Positions 10,225 through 19,532 of a DNA stretch of 64,000 nt are shown piece after piece. Origin of the DNA: Alcaligenaceae bacterium (GTDB taxonomy: Bacteria > Pseudomonadota > Gammaproteobacteria > Burkholderiales > Burkholderiaceae_B); NCBI GenBank assembly GCA_013416445.1, contig JACCER010000002.1, forward strand, positions 248,001-312,000, read 5' to 3'. Position numbers and translations under genes: made by a program. Within the stretch, counting starts at the first letter, position 1, and every line of letters begins with the position of its first letter. A model generated the notes under the pieces. It had not been told where the DNA came from. It did not search any database and saw only the letters and a program-made list of their open reading frames with translations.

Positions 10225-10908
10225 ATGACTGATTTTAAACGCCCTACGCTAGTACTACCCGATAATCGCAAAAAAGTGCTGATGCATTCCTGCTGTGCGC
10301 CTTGTTCCGGCGAGGTCATGGAAGCCATGACCGCATCGGGTATTGACTACAGTATTTATTTCTATAACCCGAACATTCATCCCGATCGGGAATACGAAAT
10401 CCGCAAGAACGAGAACATACGTTTTGCGGCCGAGCACAATATAGAATTCATCGACGCCGATTACGATCGCGACAATTGGTTCGAACGGGTGCAGGGCCTG
10501 GAAAACGAACCCGAACGCGGTGCGCGGTGCACGGCATGCTTCGATATGCGTTTCGAGCGCACTGCCTTGTATGCCCACGAACATGGTTTTGACACCATCA
10601 GCAGTTCGCTGGGGATTTCGCGCTGGAAAGACATGAATCAAATCAACGACTGCGGCGAACGCGCTGCGGCACGTTATCCCGAACTGATTTACTGGACATA
10701 CAACTGGCGCAAGGGTGGTGGTTCGGCGCGCATGATAGAAATCAGCAAGCGCGAAAACTTCTACCAGCAGGAATACTGCGGCTGTGTATATTCCTTGCGC
10801 GACACCAACCGCTTCCGCCGCTCGCAGGGCCGCGACCGCATCAAGATAGGGATCAAGTTCTACGGCAAAGATGAACTTGAATTGAACCCGCCGCCAACAG
10901 AGTCGTAA
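10225..10908 (+). CDS. queH: Epoxyqueuosine reductase QueH
   Basis: This 227-residue protein is of the DUF208/QueH family, which reduces epoxyqueuosine to queuosine in tRNA and replaces the unrelated cobalamin enzyme QueG. The hallmark cysteines are present: HSCCAPC (Cys23, Cys24, Cys27), a CTAC pair mid-protein, and YCGCVYS near residue 190. These are expected to ligate an Fe-S cluster and a second metal. The [10 protein letters not shown] motif is also typical. queF of the same pathway lies at 25034. A perfect palindrome precedes the start. The tail (about residues 200-227) is longer than in minimal QueH. Confidence 0.93.
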   Translation: MTDFKRPTLVLPDNRKKVLMHSCCAPCSGEVMEAMTASGIDYSIYFYNPNIHPDREYEIRKNENIRFAAEHNIEFIDADYDRDNWFERVQGLENEPERGARCTACFDMRFERTALYAHEHGFDTISSSLGISRWKDMNQINDCGERAAARYPELIYWTYNWRKGGGSARMIEISKRENFYQQEYCGCVYSLRDTNRFRRSQGRDRIKIGIKFYGKDELELNPPPTES

Positions 10909-10949
10909 GTTTATTGGTGGCGGATTACGCTACTTCTGCAACATGGTTT

Positions 10950-10986
10950 GTCGGATTACGCGCCTGACGGCGCTAATCCGACCTAC
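10950..10986. repeat. Dispersed TCGGATTA palindrome
   Basis: GTCGGATTACGCGCC and GGCGCTAATCCGAC form a near-perfect hairpin ending in CCTAC. It lies between the convergent genes queH and clpB, consistent with bidirectional termination. A partial half-copy (GGCGGATTACGC) lies at 10919-10930. Confidence 0.8.
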
Positions 10987-11009
10987 GAGCCGAAACCTGC
11001 CGGCAGTAA

Positions 11010-13604
11010 TTACTGCAGCGTCCTGGAAAAAACAAACTTGTCGTTTTTCCAGTCGACCGGCACGACATCCTTGGGCCCGAACTTGCCTTCCAGTATTAAT
11101 TTGGCAACCGGGTTTTCTATGTGCTGCTGAATCGCACGTTTAAGCGGACGTGCCCCAAACACCGGATCGAACCCTGTACGTGCCAGCTGCGCCAGTGCTG
11201 CGTCAGACACTTCCAGGCGCATTTCCTGCTGCGCCATGCGCTGCCCCAGACGCTGAACCTGTATTCGGGCAATCGCCTCGATGTGCTTGGCTTCGAGGCC
11301 ATGAAATACCACCACTTCATCGATGCGGTTCAAGAACTCAGGGCGGAATGAAGACTTGAGTTCGTCCCAGATCACTTCCTTGACTACATCGTAAGGCTGC
11401 CCCGCCATGCTCTGAATATGCTGCGAACCCAGGTTGGAGGTCATGATGATGACCGTGTTGCGGAAATCTACCGTACGACCCTGGCCATCGGTAAGACGGC
11501 CGTCATCCAGCACCTGCAATAACACGTTGAACACATCAGGGTGCGCCTTCTCGACCTCGTCAAGCAGAATCACACTGTAGGGCTTGCGGCGCACTGCTTC
11601 CGTCAGGTAGCCGCCTTCCTCGTAGCCTACATAGCCCGGCGGCGCGCCAATCAGGCGCGATACCGAGTGCTTCTCCATGAATTCGCTCATGTCTATGCGT
11701 ATCATGTGCTCATCGGAATCGAACAGGAAATTCGCCAGCGCCTTGCTTAATTCGGTTTTCCCCACCCCGGTAGGCCCCAGGAACAGGAACGAACCATAGG
11801 GTCGCGAGGGGTCGGACAAGCCCGCACGCGAACGACGGATGGCATCGGACACCAGGCTAACCGCCTCGTTCTGGCCCACGACACGCTGATGCAGGAAGTC
11901 TTCCATGCTTAGAAGCTTGGCCCTTTCGCCCTGCAGCATCTTGGCAACGGGAATACCCGTGGCGCGCGACACCACTTCGGCAATTTCTTCAGTACCTACT
12001 TGCGTGCGCAACAGGCGCGGCCTGTCGTTGTCTGCAGCCACCTGCTGGCTGGCTTCAGCCGCCTGCAAGCGCCCTTCAAGCTCGGGCAGTGTGCCGTATT
12101 GCAATTCAGCCAGCTTGTCGAACTGACCCTTGCGCTGCAGCTCGGCCATTTCAGAACGAGTGCGTTCGATTTCCTCTTTGATGGACTGCGAACCCTGCAC
12201 CGCCGCTTTTTCAGACTTCCAGATTTCTTCGTAGTCGTTGTATTCGCGCTGCAACTTCAGCAGTTCATCTTCGATGGCTTTCAGGCGGCGCTGCGAACTT
12301 TCGTCGGTATCTTTATTGACCGCTTCGCGCTCGATTTTGAGCTGAATGATACGCCGATCAAGCTTGTCCATGACCTCGGGTTTGGAGTCGATTTCCATGC
12401 GTATGCGGGCTGCGGCTTCATCGATGAGGTCGATAGCCTTATCCGGCAGAAAGCGGTCGGTGATGTAGCGATGCGACAGTTCGGCCGCCGCAACAATCGC
12501 CGGGTCGGTAATGGCCACGCCGTGGTGCAGTTCGTAGCGTTCCTGTAGGCCGCGCAGTATGGCAATGGTGGACTCGACATCGGGCTCGTTGACAAGCACC
12601 TTCTGGAACCGGCGCTCGAGCGCGGCGTCTTTCTCGATGTACTTGCGGTATTCGTCAAGGGTGGTGGCGCCTATGCAATGCAGTTCACCGCGCGACAACG
12701 CCGGCTTAAGCATATTGCCCGCATCCATGGCGCCCTCCGCCTTGCCCGCGCCTACCATTGTGTGCAGTTCGTCGATAAATACGATGGTTTTACCGTCGTC
12801 TTGCGATAATTCCTTGAGCACCGCCTTGAGACGTTCTTCGAACTCGCCACGATACTTGGCGCCAGCCAGCAAGGCAGCCAGGTCGAGCGACAGCACGCGC
12901 TTCCCCTTAAGGGTTTCGGGTACTTCATTGTTGATGATGCGCTGCGCCAGGCCTTCGACGATGGCGGTCTTGCCTACGCCCGGTTCGCCAATCAGCACGG
13001 GGTTGTTTTTGGTGCGCCGCTGCAGGATCTGGATGGAACGACGAATTTCGTCATCGCGCCCGATCACCGGGTCAAGCTTGCCCTGGCGGGCACGCTCGGT
13101 GAGGTCGGTGGTGTACTTGGACAAGGCTTCGCGGTTGGACTCGCCTTCGGAGTCCTCGACCGGCGAGCCGCCTCGCACGGCATCGATAGCGACTTCCAGC
13201 GCTTTGCGCTGCAAACCGGCTTCGCGCAGTATGCGGCCGACTTCACCCTTGTCGTCGGCCAGAGCCAGCAAGAATAATTCGCTGGCTATATAGCTATCGC
13301 CACGCGTTGAGGCTTCTTTGTCGGTGCGTGTAAAAGCCGCCTGTAAATCGCGGCTGATCTGGATATTTCCTTCGGTACCCTGAACCTGTGGAAAGCCTTC
13401 AATCAGGGTGTTGAGCGCCGGACCCAGGCGGTTGACCGCCACGCCGGCACGCGCCAGCAGGCTGCCCGCGCCACTATCGGCATCAGCCAGCAATGCAGCC
13501 AGTACGTGCGCTGATTCAATATAGGGATTGTCGTGCTTGACGGCCAGGCTTTGCGCGTCGGCAAGGGCTTGTTGAAATTTTGTAGTTAGTTTGTCGAATC
13601 GCAT
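11010..13604 (-). CDS. clpB: Disaggregase chaperone ClpB
   Basis: From the start [18 protein letters not shown] the protein is 864 residues, the normal ClpB length. It has Clp-N repeats (1-145), NBD1 with Walker A GEPGVGKT (about 205), a coiled-coil middle domain (about 400-525), and NBD2 with GPTGVGKT (about 605). The hexamer rescues aggregated proteins together with DnaK. The frame stays open upstream, but family alignment places the start at 13604; ATG 13610 is the alternative. A sigma32-like promoter sits about 45-75 bases upstream. The gene converges on queH and diverges from the mazEF-like pair. Confidence 0.97.
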   Translation of the reverse strand: MRFDKLTTKFQQALADAQSLAVKHDNPYIESAHVLAALLADADSGAGSLLARAGVAVNRLGPALNTLIEGFPQVQGTEGNIQISRDLQAAFTRTDKEASTRGDSYIASELFLLALADDKGEVGRILREAGLQRKALEVAIDAVRGGSPVEDSEGESNREALSKYTTDLTERARQGKLDPVIGRDDEIRRSIQILQRRTKNNPVLIGEPGVGKTAIVEGLAQRIINNEVPETLKGKRVLSLDLAALLAGAKYRGEFEERLKAVLKELSQDDGKTIVFIDELHTMVGAGKAEGAMDAGNMLKPALSRGELHCIGATTLDEYRKYIEKDAALERRFQKVLVNEPDVESTIAILRGLQERYELHHGVAITDPAIVAAAELSHRYITDRFLPDKAIDLIDEAAARIRMEIDSKPEVMDKLDRRIIQLKIEREAVNKDTDESSQRRLKAIEDELLKLQREYNDYEEIWKSEKAAVQGSQSIKEEIERTRSEMAELQRKGQFDKLAELQYGTLPELEGRLQAAEASQQVAADNDRPRLLRTQVGTEEIAEVVSRATGIPVAKMLQGERAKLLSMEDFLHQRVVGQNEAVSLVSDAIRRSRAGLSDPSRPYGSFLFLGPTGVGKTELSKALANFLFDSDEHMIRIDMSEFMEKHSVSRLIGAPPGYVGYEEGGYLTEAVRRKPYSVILLDEVEKAHPDVFNVLLQVLDDGRLTDGQGRTVDFRNTVIIMTSNLGSQHIQSMAGQPYDVVKEVIWDELKSSFRPEFLNRIDEVVVFHGLEAKHIEAIARIQVQRLGQRMAQQEMRLEVSDAALAQLARTGFDPVFGARPLKRAIQQHIENPVAKLILEGKFGPKDVVPVDWKNDKFVFSRTLQ

Positions 13605-13647
13605 AATCATTTCACATGAAAAGAGAGCAGCTTCGCTCGAATAGTGA

Positions 13648-13677
13648 ATAAGTGCGGCCAAACCCTAGATTTTCAAG
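13648..13677 (-). promoter_or_regulatory. Sigma32-like heat-shock promoter of clpB
   Basis: On the minus strand CTTGAAA (13671-13677) is followed after 13 bases by CCGCACTTAT (13648-13657). This resembles the sigma32 consensus CTTGAAA-N13/14-CCCCATNT, with a perfect -35 and a degenerate -10. clpB belongs to the RpoH regulon in many proteobacteria. The match here is by eye. Confidence 0.6.
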
Positions 13678-13775
13678 AGTGCACAAACAGGTTGCGCAGT
13701 GTTAATCCCCCCTTGTTGGCAAAGCATTTAAGCTGGTAAGCTGGCAAGGTCGTCGCACAGCACATAGGAGCCACC

Positions 13776-14006
13776 ATGCGGGGAATCATAAAAAAATGGG
13801 GAAATAGCGCAGCCGTTCGTCTGCCCTCTTCCATGATCAAAACCCTTAAGCTTGATCTTGAAGACATTGTAGACATACGGATTGAACGCGGCTGCATCAT
13901 CATCGAGCCGATACGTTCTGAAGAATACCTGCTTTCGCAACTACTGAGTGGCATAAAAGCTAAAAACATCCATGCCGAAATCGACTTCGGCTCAGCCGAC
14001 ACCTGA
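13776..14006 (+). CDS. mazE: MazE-type antitoxin (AbrB fold)
   Basis: This 76-residue protein begins MRGIIKKWGNSAAVRLPSSM, the classical swapped-hairpin AbrB/MazE DNA-binding motif (KKWGNSAAVRLP). An acidic C-terminal tail (about 50-76) probably wraps the toxin. A good ribosome-binding site (AGGAG, 13766-13770) precedes the ATG. It is followed by the MazF-like gene after 13 bases, the usual antitoxin-toxin order. Such antitoxins neutralise the RNase and repress their own operon. The pair sits between clpB and a LysR gene, with no sign of a mobile element next to it. Confidence 0.88.
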   Translation: MRGIIKKWGNSAAVRLPSSMIKTLKLDLEDIVDIRIERGCIIIEPIRSEEYLLSQLLSGIKAKNIHAEIDFGSADT

Positions 14007-14019
14007 CCCGGGGGCCACC

Positions 14020-14358
14020 ATGCGCAAACCTTATGTCCCCAATACCGGAGATATCATCTGGCTGCATTTCGATGTACCCAAAACCAGCACAGTACAAGAC
14101 TACAAGCCCGCCCTTATTCTTAGCCCCGCCACCTATAACAAAAAAAGCGGGCTTATCGTTTGCTGCGCCATCACCCAGCACATCAAGGGCTATCCCTTCG
14201 AAGTCGCCATCGGCCCCGAACACGATGCAGCCGTGCTGGCCGACCAGGTCAAAAGCCTGAACTGGGTCAATACAAAAATCAGCCATCAGGGCCGAATCAG
14301 CGCCGACGAACTCGGCCAGGTTCGCGCCAAACTGCAGGCCCTGCTATTTAAAACCTGA
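14020..14358 (+). CDS. mazF: MazF-type endoribonuclease toxin
   Basis: From ATG 14020 this is a 112-residue protein reading MRKPYVPNTGDIIWLHFD. The MazF/PemK features are the N-terminal P-x-x-GDI, the KPALILSP strand, the CCAITQH segment, and the C-terminal VKSLNW. Family members are sequence-specific, ribosome-independent mRNA interferases, inhibited by MazE. I prefer 14020 over the in-frame ATG at 13972, because the latter overlaps the end of mazE by 35 bases and adds a non-conserved tail. The cleavage sequence cannot be predicted. Confidence 0.87.
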   Translation: MRKPYVPNTGDIIWLHFDVPKTSTVQDYKPALILSPATYNKKSGLIVCCAITQHIKGYPFEVAIGPEHDAAVLADQVKSLNWVNTKISHQGRISADELGQVRAKLQALLFKT

Positions 14359-14447
14359 ACTGTTGGCATCGTGCCCTTATCTGCTACTATTCTTCCCTTT
14401 TTTCCAGGCTGCTGCCAAACAAGCCGTCCGGATCTTATGCAACCCGC

Positions 14448-15356
14448 ATGGATAAATTCAAACAGCTAAAAAGTTTTGTTGCGGCTGCCAGCCTGGGCAG
14501 CCTGTCGGCTGCGGCACGCGCCGAAGGCGTGGCTCCCGCCATGATAGGCCGGCGTATCAATGCACTTGAGGCCCGCCTGGGCATCAAGCTACTGCTGCGC
14601 TCTACGCGCCGGCTGTCTTTAACATCTGAAGGCAGCGAATTTTTCGAAGAAGCGCAGCGCATACTGCGCGACCTGAACGACGCTGAAGCCCGCATCACCC
14701 AGGGCAGCGTCAAGCCTAGCGGCCACCTGCGCATCAGCGCACCAGCCGGCTTCGGGCGCCGCCACGTCGCACCCTTGCTTCCCGATTTCATAGCCAACTA
14801 CCCCAATGTCTCGCTGGCCCTGGACCTCAGCGATCGGCTGGTCGACCTGATAGAAGAAGGCTACGACTGCGCCATCCGCATCGGCGAACTCAACGACTCG
14901 CAAATAGTGGGTATGCGTCTGGCCGACAATCAACGGGTCATCGTCGCCGCGCCTGCCTACCTGAACCGGCATGGCCGCCCCAACACGCCTGGGGATCTCG
15001 CCCAGCATAACTGCCTGTCGTTTGGCAATCAGGGCAATCAGTCCAGGGGCTGGCTGTTAAAACAAGATGGCCAAGTGCGCGCCGTGCGGGTCAAGGGCAA
15101 TGTAGCCTGCAGTGACGGTTCGGTACTGCATCAATGGGTGCTGGCCGGCCTAGGCTTGTCTTGGCGGTCGTTGTGGGAAGTGCGCGAAGACTTGACCAAA
15201 GGGCGCCTGGTCAGTGTGCTGGATGAATACGCTGCCCCTGCCAACGGCATTTTTGCCATGCTACCCGAACGCAAACACCTGCCTTTGCGTGTGCGCTTGT
15301 TTGTAGATATGCTGCGTGCCCGCTATGCAACGCCATCGTATTGGGAAACGCATTAG
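14448..15356 (+). CDS. LysR-family transcriptional regulator
   Basis: This is a 302-residue LysR-type regulator with an N-terminal winged helix (HTH about residues 16-40, GSLSAAARAEGVAPAMIGRR). The type-2 periplasmic-binding effector domain starts near residue 90 (GHLRISAP). The GFGRRHVAPLLPDF segment places it in the large CrgA/DsdC-like branch, whose targets vary. No divergent partner gene is adjacent: mazEF is upstream on the same strand, and fnr follows. Its target is therefore unknown. The start is the ATG at 14448, with no strong ribosome-binding site. Confidence 0.88.
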   Translation: MDKFKQLKSFVAAASLGSLSAAARAEGVAPAMIGRRINALEARLGIKLLLRSTRRLSLTSEGSEFFEEAQRILRDLNDAEARITQGSVKPSGHLRISAPAGFGRRHVAPLLPDFIANYPNVSLALDLSDRLVDLIEEGYDCAIRIGELNDSQIVGMRLADNQRVIVAAPAYLNRHGRPNTPGDLAQHNCLSFGNQGNQSRGWLLKQDGQVRAVRVKGNVACSDGSVLHQWVLAGLGLSWRSLWEVREDLTKGRLVSVLDEYAAPANGIFAMLPERKHLPLRVRLFVDMLRARYATPSYWETH

Positions 15357-15403
15357 CAGAAATACCACAAATGCGCCATAGGCAAGTGCCTATTTTATCA
15401 AAC

Positions 15404-15439
15404 CATCCCTTATACTTATTTAAGACATCCCTTATACTT
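15404..15439 (+). repeat. Direct repeat in the fnr leader
   Basis: CATCCCTTATACTT occurs twice (15404-15417 and 15426-15439) with a 22-base period. The second copy runs into the FNR box. TTATAC in each copy could serve as a promoter hexamer. The spacing of two helical turns suggests a protein-binding array or a duplicated promoter element. Confidence 0.5.
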
Positions 15440-15451
15440 GATAAATATCAA
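15438..15451. promoter_or_regulatory. FNR box upstream of fnr
   Basis: TTGATAAATATCAA is a perfect TTGAT-N4-ATCAA FNR site, centred 106 bases before the fnr start. It overlaps a possible -10 (TTATAC, 15432-15437), so negative autoregulation is plausible. The direction of regulation is inferred. Confidence 0.8.
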
Positions 15452-15550
15452 ACGCTCCGTTTCTTCGGATGGTCTCCGTAGAAGCCACGGATACAGTAAC
15501 TTGCCTTAAAGCGCTGTGCAAACAGCTTATTCGTCTGCCGACGCTATTCT

Positions 15551-16279
15551 ATGCAAAAAAAAATCATTGTTTCTCCTGACTCAACTCGCTGCTCCACCTG
15601 CATGCTTAGCGAGATTTGTCTGCCTCTGGGCATGGCTCGCCACGACGTCAGCAAACTTGATGAACTCATCAAAGAGCGGATCCGCGTTCCCAAGGGTTCT
15701 GTTCTTTTTCACCTGGGCGATAAAACCGAAGCCGTTTATGGGATACGATCAGGCTCCATGAAAACCCAGCTTGAAGATGCCAACGGCCAAGTGCAAATTA
15801 CGGGCTTTCTTTTGCCCGGTGAAATCCTTGGCATGGATGGTCTGTTGGAAAATATCCAGGCATCACATGCCATAGCGCTGGAAGACAGCGAAGTCTGCGT
15901 CATACGCATAGACGAACTTGACATGCTCTCGCAACATATACCTATATTGCAGCAACAGTTGCGCAGGCTCATGAGCAAGGAAATCAACCGCTCACATCAG
16001 TTGGTGATGTCTTTGGGGGGCTTGCGTTCCGAGCAGCGGCTGGCGGCATTCCTGATTAACCTGTCGCAACGCCTGTTTACCCTTGGCTATTCATCCAGCG
16101 AATTCATGTTGCGCATGAGCCGCGAAGAAATCGGCAACTATCTTGGCCTTACGCTGGAAACAGTCAGTCGGCTGTTTTCCCGTTTCGCGCGCGAGGGCGT
16201 GCTGCATATTCAGCAACGCCAAGTGCAAATTATTGATATGCAGACTCTGCGCACTTTGGCAGGCACTGACTGCGGTTAA
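15551..16279 (+). CDS. fnr: FNR-type oxygen-sensing transcription regulator
   Basis: This is a 242-residue Crp/Fnr-family protein. The N-terminus has Cys14-X2-Cys17-X5-Cys23, and Cys116 lies in SEVCVIR. These are the four ligands expected for an O2-labile [4Fe-4S] cluster. A cyclic-nucleotide-like beta roll, a dimer helix and a C-terminal HTH follow. In the recognition helix, ETVSR (Glu203, Ser206, Arg207) is the E-x2-S-R signature that reads TTGAT. Perfect TTGAT-N4-ATCAA boxes precede this gene, ccoN and the ccoI-like gene. It probably activates the cbb3 oxidase cluster when oxygen is low. Confidence 0.95.
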   Translation: MQKKIIVSPDSTRCSTCMLSEICLPLGMARHDVSKLDELIKERIRVPKGSVLFHLGDKTEAVYGIRSGSMKTQLEDANGQVQITGFLLPGEILGMDGLLENIQASHAIALEDSEVCVIRIDELDMLSQHIPILQQQLRRLMSKEINRSHQLVMSLGGLRSEQRLAAFLINLSQRLFTLGYSSSEFMLRMSREEIGNYLGLTLETVSRLFSRFAREGVLHIQQRQVQIIDMQTLRTLAGTDCG

Positions 16280-16348
16280 ATCGGTTAATTTTGGCGGTAC
16301 CGGGCTGCAATGACGCTGGCCTATACACGATGCCGTGTAACGGTGATT

Positions 16349-16430
16349 GTCGGATTACGCGCTGCGCGCTAATCCGACCTACGACAGTGACACTGAATGT
16401 AGGTGAGATTAGCACGTAATCCGACAAAAC
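16349..16430. repeat. Two TCGGATTA palindromes in opposite orientation
   Basis: The first unit (16349-16382) is a perfect-armed hairpin, GTCGGATTACGCGC / GCGCTAATCCGAC. The second (16399-16430) reads GTAGGTGAGATTAGCACG then TAATCCGACAAAAC and is more degenerate. The pair lies between convergent fnr and the 82-codon membrane-protein gene, with nothing else in this 170-base gap. Confidence 0.8.
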
Positions 16431-16449
16431 CCCGTGGCAGGTTGCCCTG

Positions 16450-16698
16450 CTATATAGGGTCGTCGAACTCGTCGACAATGCGCCCGCGTGGGGCCATATG
16501 TATGGTCAGGGCGCTTGATAACGCCGCCATCAGCCAAAACAAAAAGAAACCCATGGCATACACCACCTGGCGACTGGCCTGAATGTAACCCAAGAATTCA
16601 ATATCAAGCGGGTCAACCAAGGCGAAAACCGCAGCGCTGGTTGCACCTGCAATTAAAAAAGACGGCCACAAAACCCACATTAATGCACGACACTTCAT
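16450..16698 (-). CDS. Small two-helix membrane protein of unknown function
   Basis: The product has 82 residues with two predicted transmembrane helices (about 7-27 and 46-66), a short periplasmic or cytoplasmic loop, and an acidic tail (VDEFDDPI). An AGGAGA ribosome-binding site precedes the ATG. It lies after the FixH-like gene, on the same strand as the cbb3 genes and next to fnr. A role in oxidase assembly or stability is therefore possible but not shown by any motif. I do not recognise the family. The 138-base AT-rich stretch upstream could hold its own promoter. Confidence 0.65.
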   Translation of the reverse strand: MKCRALMWVLWPSFLIAGATSAAVFALVDPLDIEFLGYIQASRQVVYAMGFFLFWLMAALSSALTIHMAPRGRIVDEFDDPI

Positions 16699-16836
16699 AC
16701 TGCGGTCTCCTGTATTTCTTTTTTATATTGCATTATTCCATATCTAAATTAAATATGTATTGCACCGGCTTCGCGGGCCTTGCACCCGTAGTGCTTGCGC
16801 TTGGCCTGCGCGTCCAGTCTTGACTTAGAAACAAAA

Positions 16837-17076
16837 TTATTTATCTGCATGCGCAGACATTACAGCAGGCTTATCCACCACCAATCCACGCTTAACGCCG
16901 CCGTCGGAAATGCCCTGGCCGCTGAAATGTTGGAATGCAAGAACAATGGTAATAATACAACCAATGACGGCCAGTGCAGGGCCAGCCATTAAAATCCAGG
17001 GCCAGGGCTCGCGCCACCAAGGTTTGCTGCTTTGAGGAGTCAAGGCACTTACCTTCCCAAGCTTATTCTGATGCAT
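16837..17076 (-). CDS. ccoH: Short FixH/CcoH-like oxidase assembly protein
   Basis: The 79-residue product has the FixH/CcoH N-terminal hallmark: a basic start, then PWWREPWPWILMAGPALAV and one membrane helix (about 28-50), then a GVKRGLVVDK segment resembling YYKQGL. Typical FixH proteins continue into a periplasmic beta domain of about 100 residues. That part is missing here. It follows ccoG with 20 bases between and has a GAGGA ribosome-binding site. In cbb3 systems this protein helps assemble the CcoN/CcoO/CcoP complex. It may be a lineage-specific short form or a truncated remnant. Confidence 0.72.
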   Translation of the reverse strand: MHQNKLGKVSALTPQSSKPWWREPWPWILMAGPALAVIGCIITIVLAFQHFSGQGISDGGVKRGLVVDKPAVMSAHADK

Positions 17077-17096
17077 GAAACCATCCTCTTTAAATA

Positions 17097-18599
17097 TTAC
17101 TTGGGTACAAAAAAGCTGGATCGCTCGACAACGGTGGTTTCGCGCCCGGACTCAAATTTGGCCACCGCCTTGAGCCTGATATCGTATAGCCCCGGCTCTA
17201 TGGATGTCGCCGGGGCTCGTACCACCACCGGCACCAGCCTGTTTGACGCTGCTTCGATATCAATCGATGTCGCACCTTGATCGGCGCTAAGAATGGCCAG
17301 ATCGGGCACACCACTAGCACTAAGTGTAAGAGTCAGGGGAAACTCTGTGGTATTGATGATTTGCAGACGATACACGTTTTCTATCATGCCGCCAGCCACT
17401 TCCCGGCCCAGCGCGCCACGATCGCGTATGACATCCATGCGCAGTGTCGTGCGTGTAACCAGCGACACAACAAAGGCAATACCTATTAGCGACAAGATGG
17501 CCATGTAGGCCAGCACACGCGGCCTGAAGACGCGCTTACGTACCTGCGGCTGGGTAAGACGCTCGGTAATGGCCTTGGCTGACGTGTAACGGATCAGACC
17601 CTTGTCGTAATCCATTTTTTCCATGACCTGATCGCAGGCATCGACACAGGCGCCGCACCCTATGCACATATATTGCAGGCCATCGCGGATGTCGATGCCG
17701 GTGGGACAAACCTGCACGCACAAGCTGCAGTCGACGCAATCGCCCATGCCCGCTTCTTTGTGATCGATACGGCGCGAGCGCCCGCCACGGGGTTCGCCAC
17801 GGACGTGGTCATAGGTGACCACAAAAGTGTCTTCATCAACCATGACGCTTTGAAAGCGCGCATAAGGGCACATGTATTTACAGACGGCCTCACGCATGAA
17901 ACCGGCGTTGCCCCAGGTGGCGAAGGCGTAGAACACCATCCAGAACCACTGCCATGGCCCCAGAGTAAAGGTAAGCAAACCCATGCCCAGTTCGCGTATG
18001 GGTGCGAAATAACCGATGAAGGTAGAGCCCGTCCACCAGGCAATGAGGATCCAGATAATGTGCTTGCTGGCCTTCAGGCGCAGCTTGCGCCAAGACCACG
18101 GCTGTTCATCGAGACGGATACGGGCCAGGCGATCGCCTTCGATGCGGCGCTCGACCCACATGAAAATTTCGGTATATACAGTTTGCGGGCAAGCATAGCC
18201 ACAAAATAGCCGGCCTGCCATTGCAGTGAATAAAAATAGGGAAAAAGCGGACAGCACCAGCAATACGGCAAGGTAAATGACGTCTTGGGGCCACAAGACC
18301 ATACCGAATATATAAAACTTGCGTGCGCCCAAGTCGAATAGAACCGCCTGACGTCCATTCCATTGCAACCACGGCAAGCCGTAAAAAATCAGTTGCGTAA
18401 TAAAAACCATGATAATGCGCCAGCGCGCAAAAATACCCGACACCGAACGCGGGTAAATTTTGCGGCGTACATCGGCCAGCGCTTTTTCAACCTGAGGAGA
18501 CGAACCACCCTTCACTTCCGAAATACGAGGCGGCTGCCAGGCCGGTGGCTGCTCTGGCGTTGCTTTCGATTCAGTTTGGTCGGAGGGTTCGTTGCTCAT
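17097..18599 (-). CDS. ccoG: Cytochrome c oxidase accessory protein CcoG (RdxA/FixG)
   Basis: This is a 500-residue polyferredoxin-like membrane protein. It has an N-terminal region with several transmembrane helices (FCGYACPQTVYTE motif), then two ferredoxin-type clusters in CVDCSLCVQVCP and CIGCGACVDACD. A C-terminal helix and a periplasmic Ig-like domain (IgFixG type) follow. CcoG is implicated in reducing Cu(II) for insertion into the CuB site of cbb3 oxidase. It directly follows ccoP (9 bases) in the oxidase operon. All cluster cysteines are present. Confidence 0.95.
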   Translation of the reverse strand: MSNEPSDQTESKATPEQPPAWQPPRISEVKGGSSPQVEKALADVRRKIYPRSVSGIFARWRIIMVFITQLIFYGLPWLQWNGRQAVLFDLGARKFYIFGMVLWPQDVIYLAVLLVLSAFSLFLFTAMAGRLFCGYACPQTVYTEIFMWVERRIEGDRLARIRLDEQPWSWRKLRLKASKHIIWILIAWWTGSTFIGYFAPIRELGMGLLTFTLGPWQWFWMVFYAFATWGNAGFMREAVCKYMCPYARFQSVMVDEDTFVVTYDHVRGEPRGGRSRRIDHKEAGMGDCVDCSLCVQVCPTGIDIRDGLQYMCIGCGACVDACDQVMEKMDYDKGLIRYTSAKAITERLTQPQVRKRVFRPRVLAYMAILSLIGIAFVVSLVTRTTLRMDVIRDRGALGREVAGGMIENVYRLQIINTTEFPLTLTLSASGVPDLAILSADQGATSIDIEAASNRLVPVVVRAPATSIEPGLYDIRLKAVAKFESGRETTVVERSSFFVPK

Positions 18600-18608
18600 G
18601 GTGTTCCT

Positions 18609-19532
18609 TTAGTTTGCTGCTACTTTTGCGGGCTGATTCGACAAGCCCCATACCCACGCGGTAAGCATACGAATCTGATCCTCAGTCAATATGCCTTTCT
18701 GGGCTGGCATTTCGTTCACGCGACCATTGAGTATGGTTGCCACGATGGAAGCTTCTGAGCTGCCATGCAGCCAGACATCGTCAGTCAGGTTGGGCGCACC
18801 CAATGCAGTATTGCCTTTGCCTTCAGCGCCGTGGCAAGCTACACAGAAAGTATCAAACCCGCGCTTGCCGGGAACCACACGCAAGGCGTCACTGGCCAGG
18901 CCCGACAAAGAACGCACGTATTGCGCGATATCGGCAGCCTCAGCCGGCTTGATCTGGGCTCCCCAGGGCGGCATCATGCCATGGCGCCCGTTGGTAATGG
19001 TGTCCGAAATATGTTGAGGGTCGCCGCCCCACAGCCAGTCGTTATCAGTAAGGTTGGGGAAGCTGCCACTGCCTTTGGCGTCAGAACCATGGCACTGCGC
19101 ACAGTTGTTCAGAAACAGGCGTTGGCCGATTTCACGCGCACTGTCATCCATGGCAATTTGTTCTATGGGCATTTGCTTATAGCGCTCGAAAATCGGTTTG
19201 ATTTTTTCGTTAAGCGCCATTTGCTCGGCCTTGACCTGCTTGGCTGCGGTATAGCCCAATTCGCCCTTGTAGCTGCCCACACCCGGATACAGGAACAATA
19301 CAACCAAGGCCACAACACACAAGCCCAGATAGAAAACCGTCCACCAGCGCGGCACCGGGTAGTTGTACTCGGTAAGATCGCCGTCCCAGACATGCCCGGT
19401 TTCTTCGACTATCTTGACATCGGATTTAAGCCAGGCCCGCTGCGTATACAGCAGCCATACACAAAAAGCGATCCCGCCCAGGGCAATCACGCCAACAAAG
19501 TAGCTCCAGAAGCTACTGACAAAATCACTCAT
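18609..19532 (-). CDS. ccoP: cbb3-type cytochrome c oxidase subunit III (dihaem)
   Basis: A 307-residue dihaem subunit. Two N-terminal transmembrane helices (about 8-28 and 63-83) are present. Two haem c sites are CAQCH at 144-148 and CVACH at 230-234, with axial methionines in the MMPPWG and NEMPAQ segments. CcoP passes electrons from soluble cytochrome c to CcoO. Its ATG overlaps the end of ccoQ by 8 bases, which suggests translational coupling. It is regulated with ccoN. Confidence 0.96.
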   Translation of the reverse strand: MSDFVSSFWSYFVGVIALGGIAFCVWLLYTQRAWLKSDVKIVEETGHVWDGDLTEYNYPVPRWWTVFYLGLCVVALVVLFLYPGVGSYKGELGYTAAKQVKAEQMALNEKIKPIFERYKQMPIEQIAMDDSAREIGQRLFLNNCAQCHGSDAKGSGSFPNLTDNDWLWGGDPQHISDTITNGRHGMMPPWGAQIKPAEAADIAQYVRSLSGLASDALRVVPGKRGFDTFCVACHGAEGKGNTALGAPNLTDDVWLHGSSEASIVATILNGRVNEMPAQKGILTEDQIRMLTAWVWGLSNQPAKVAAN

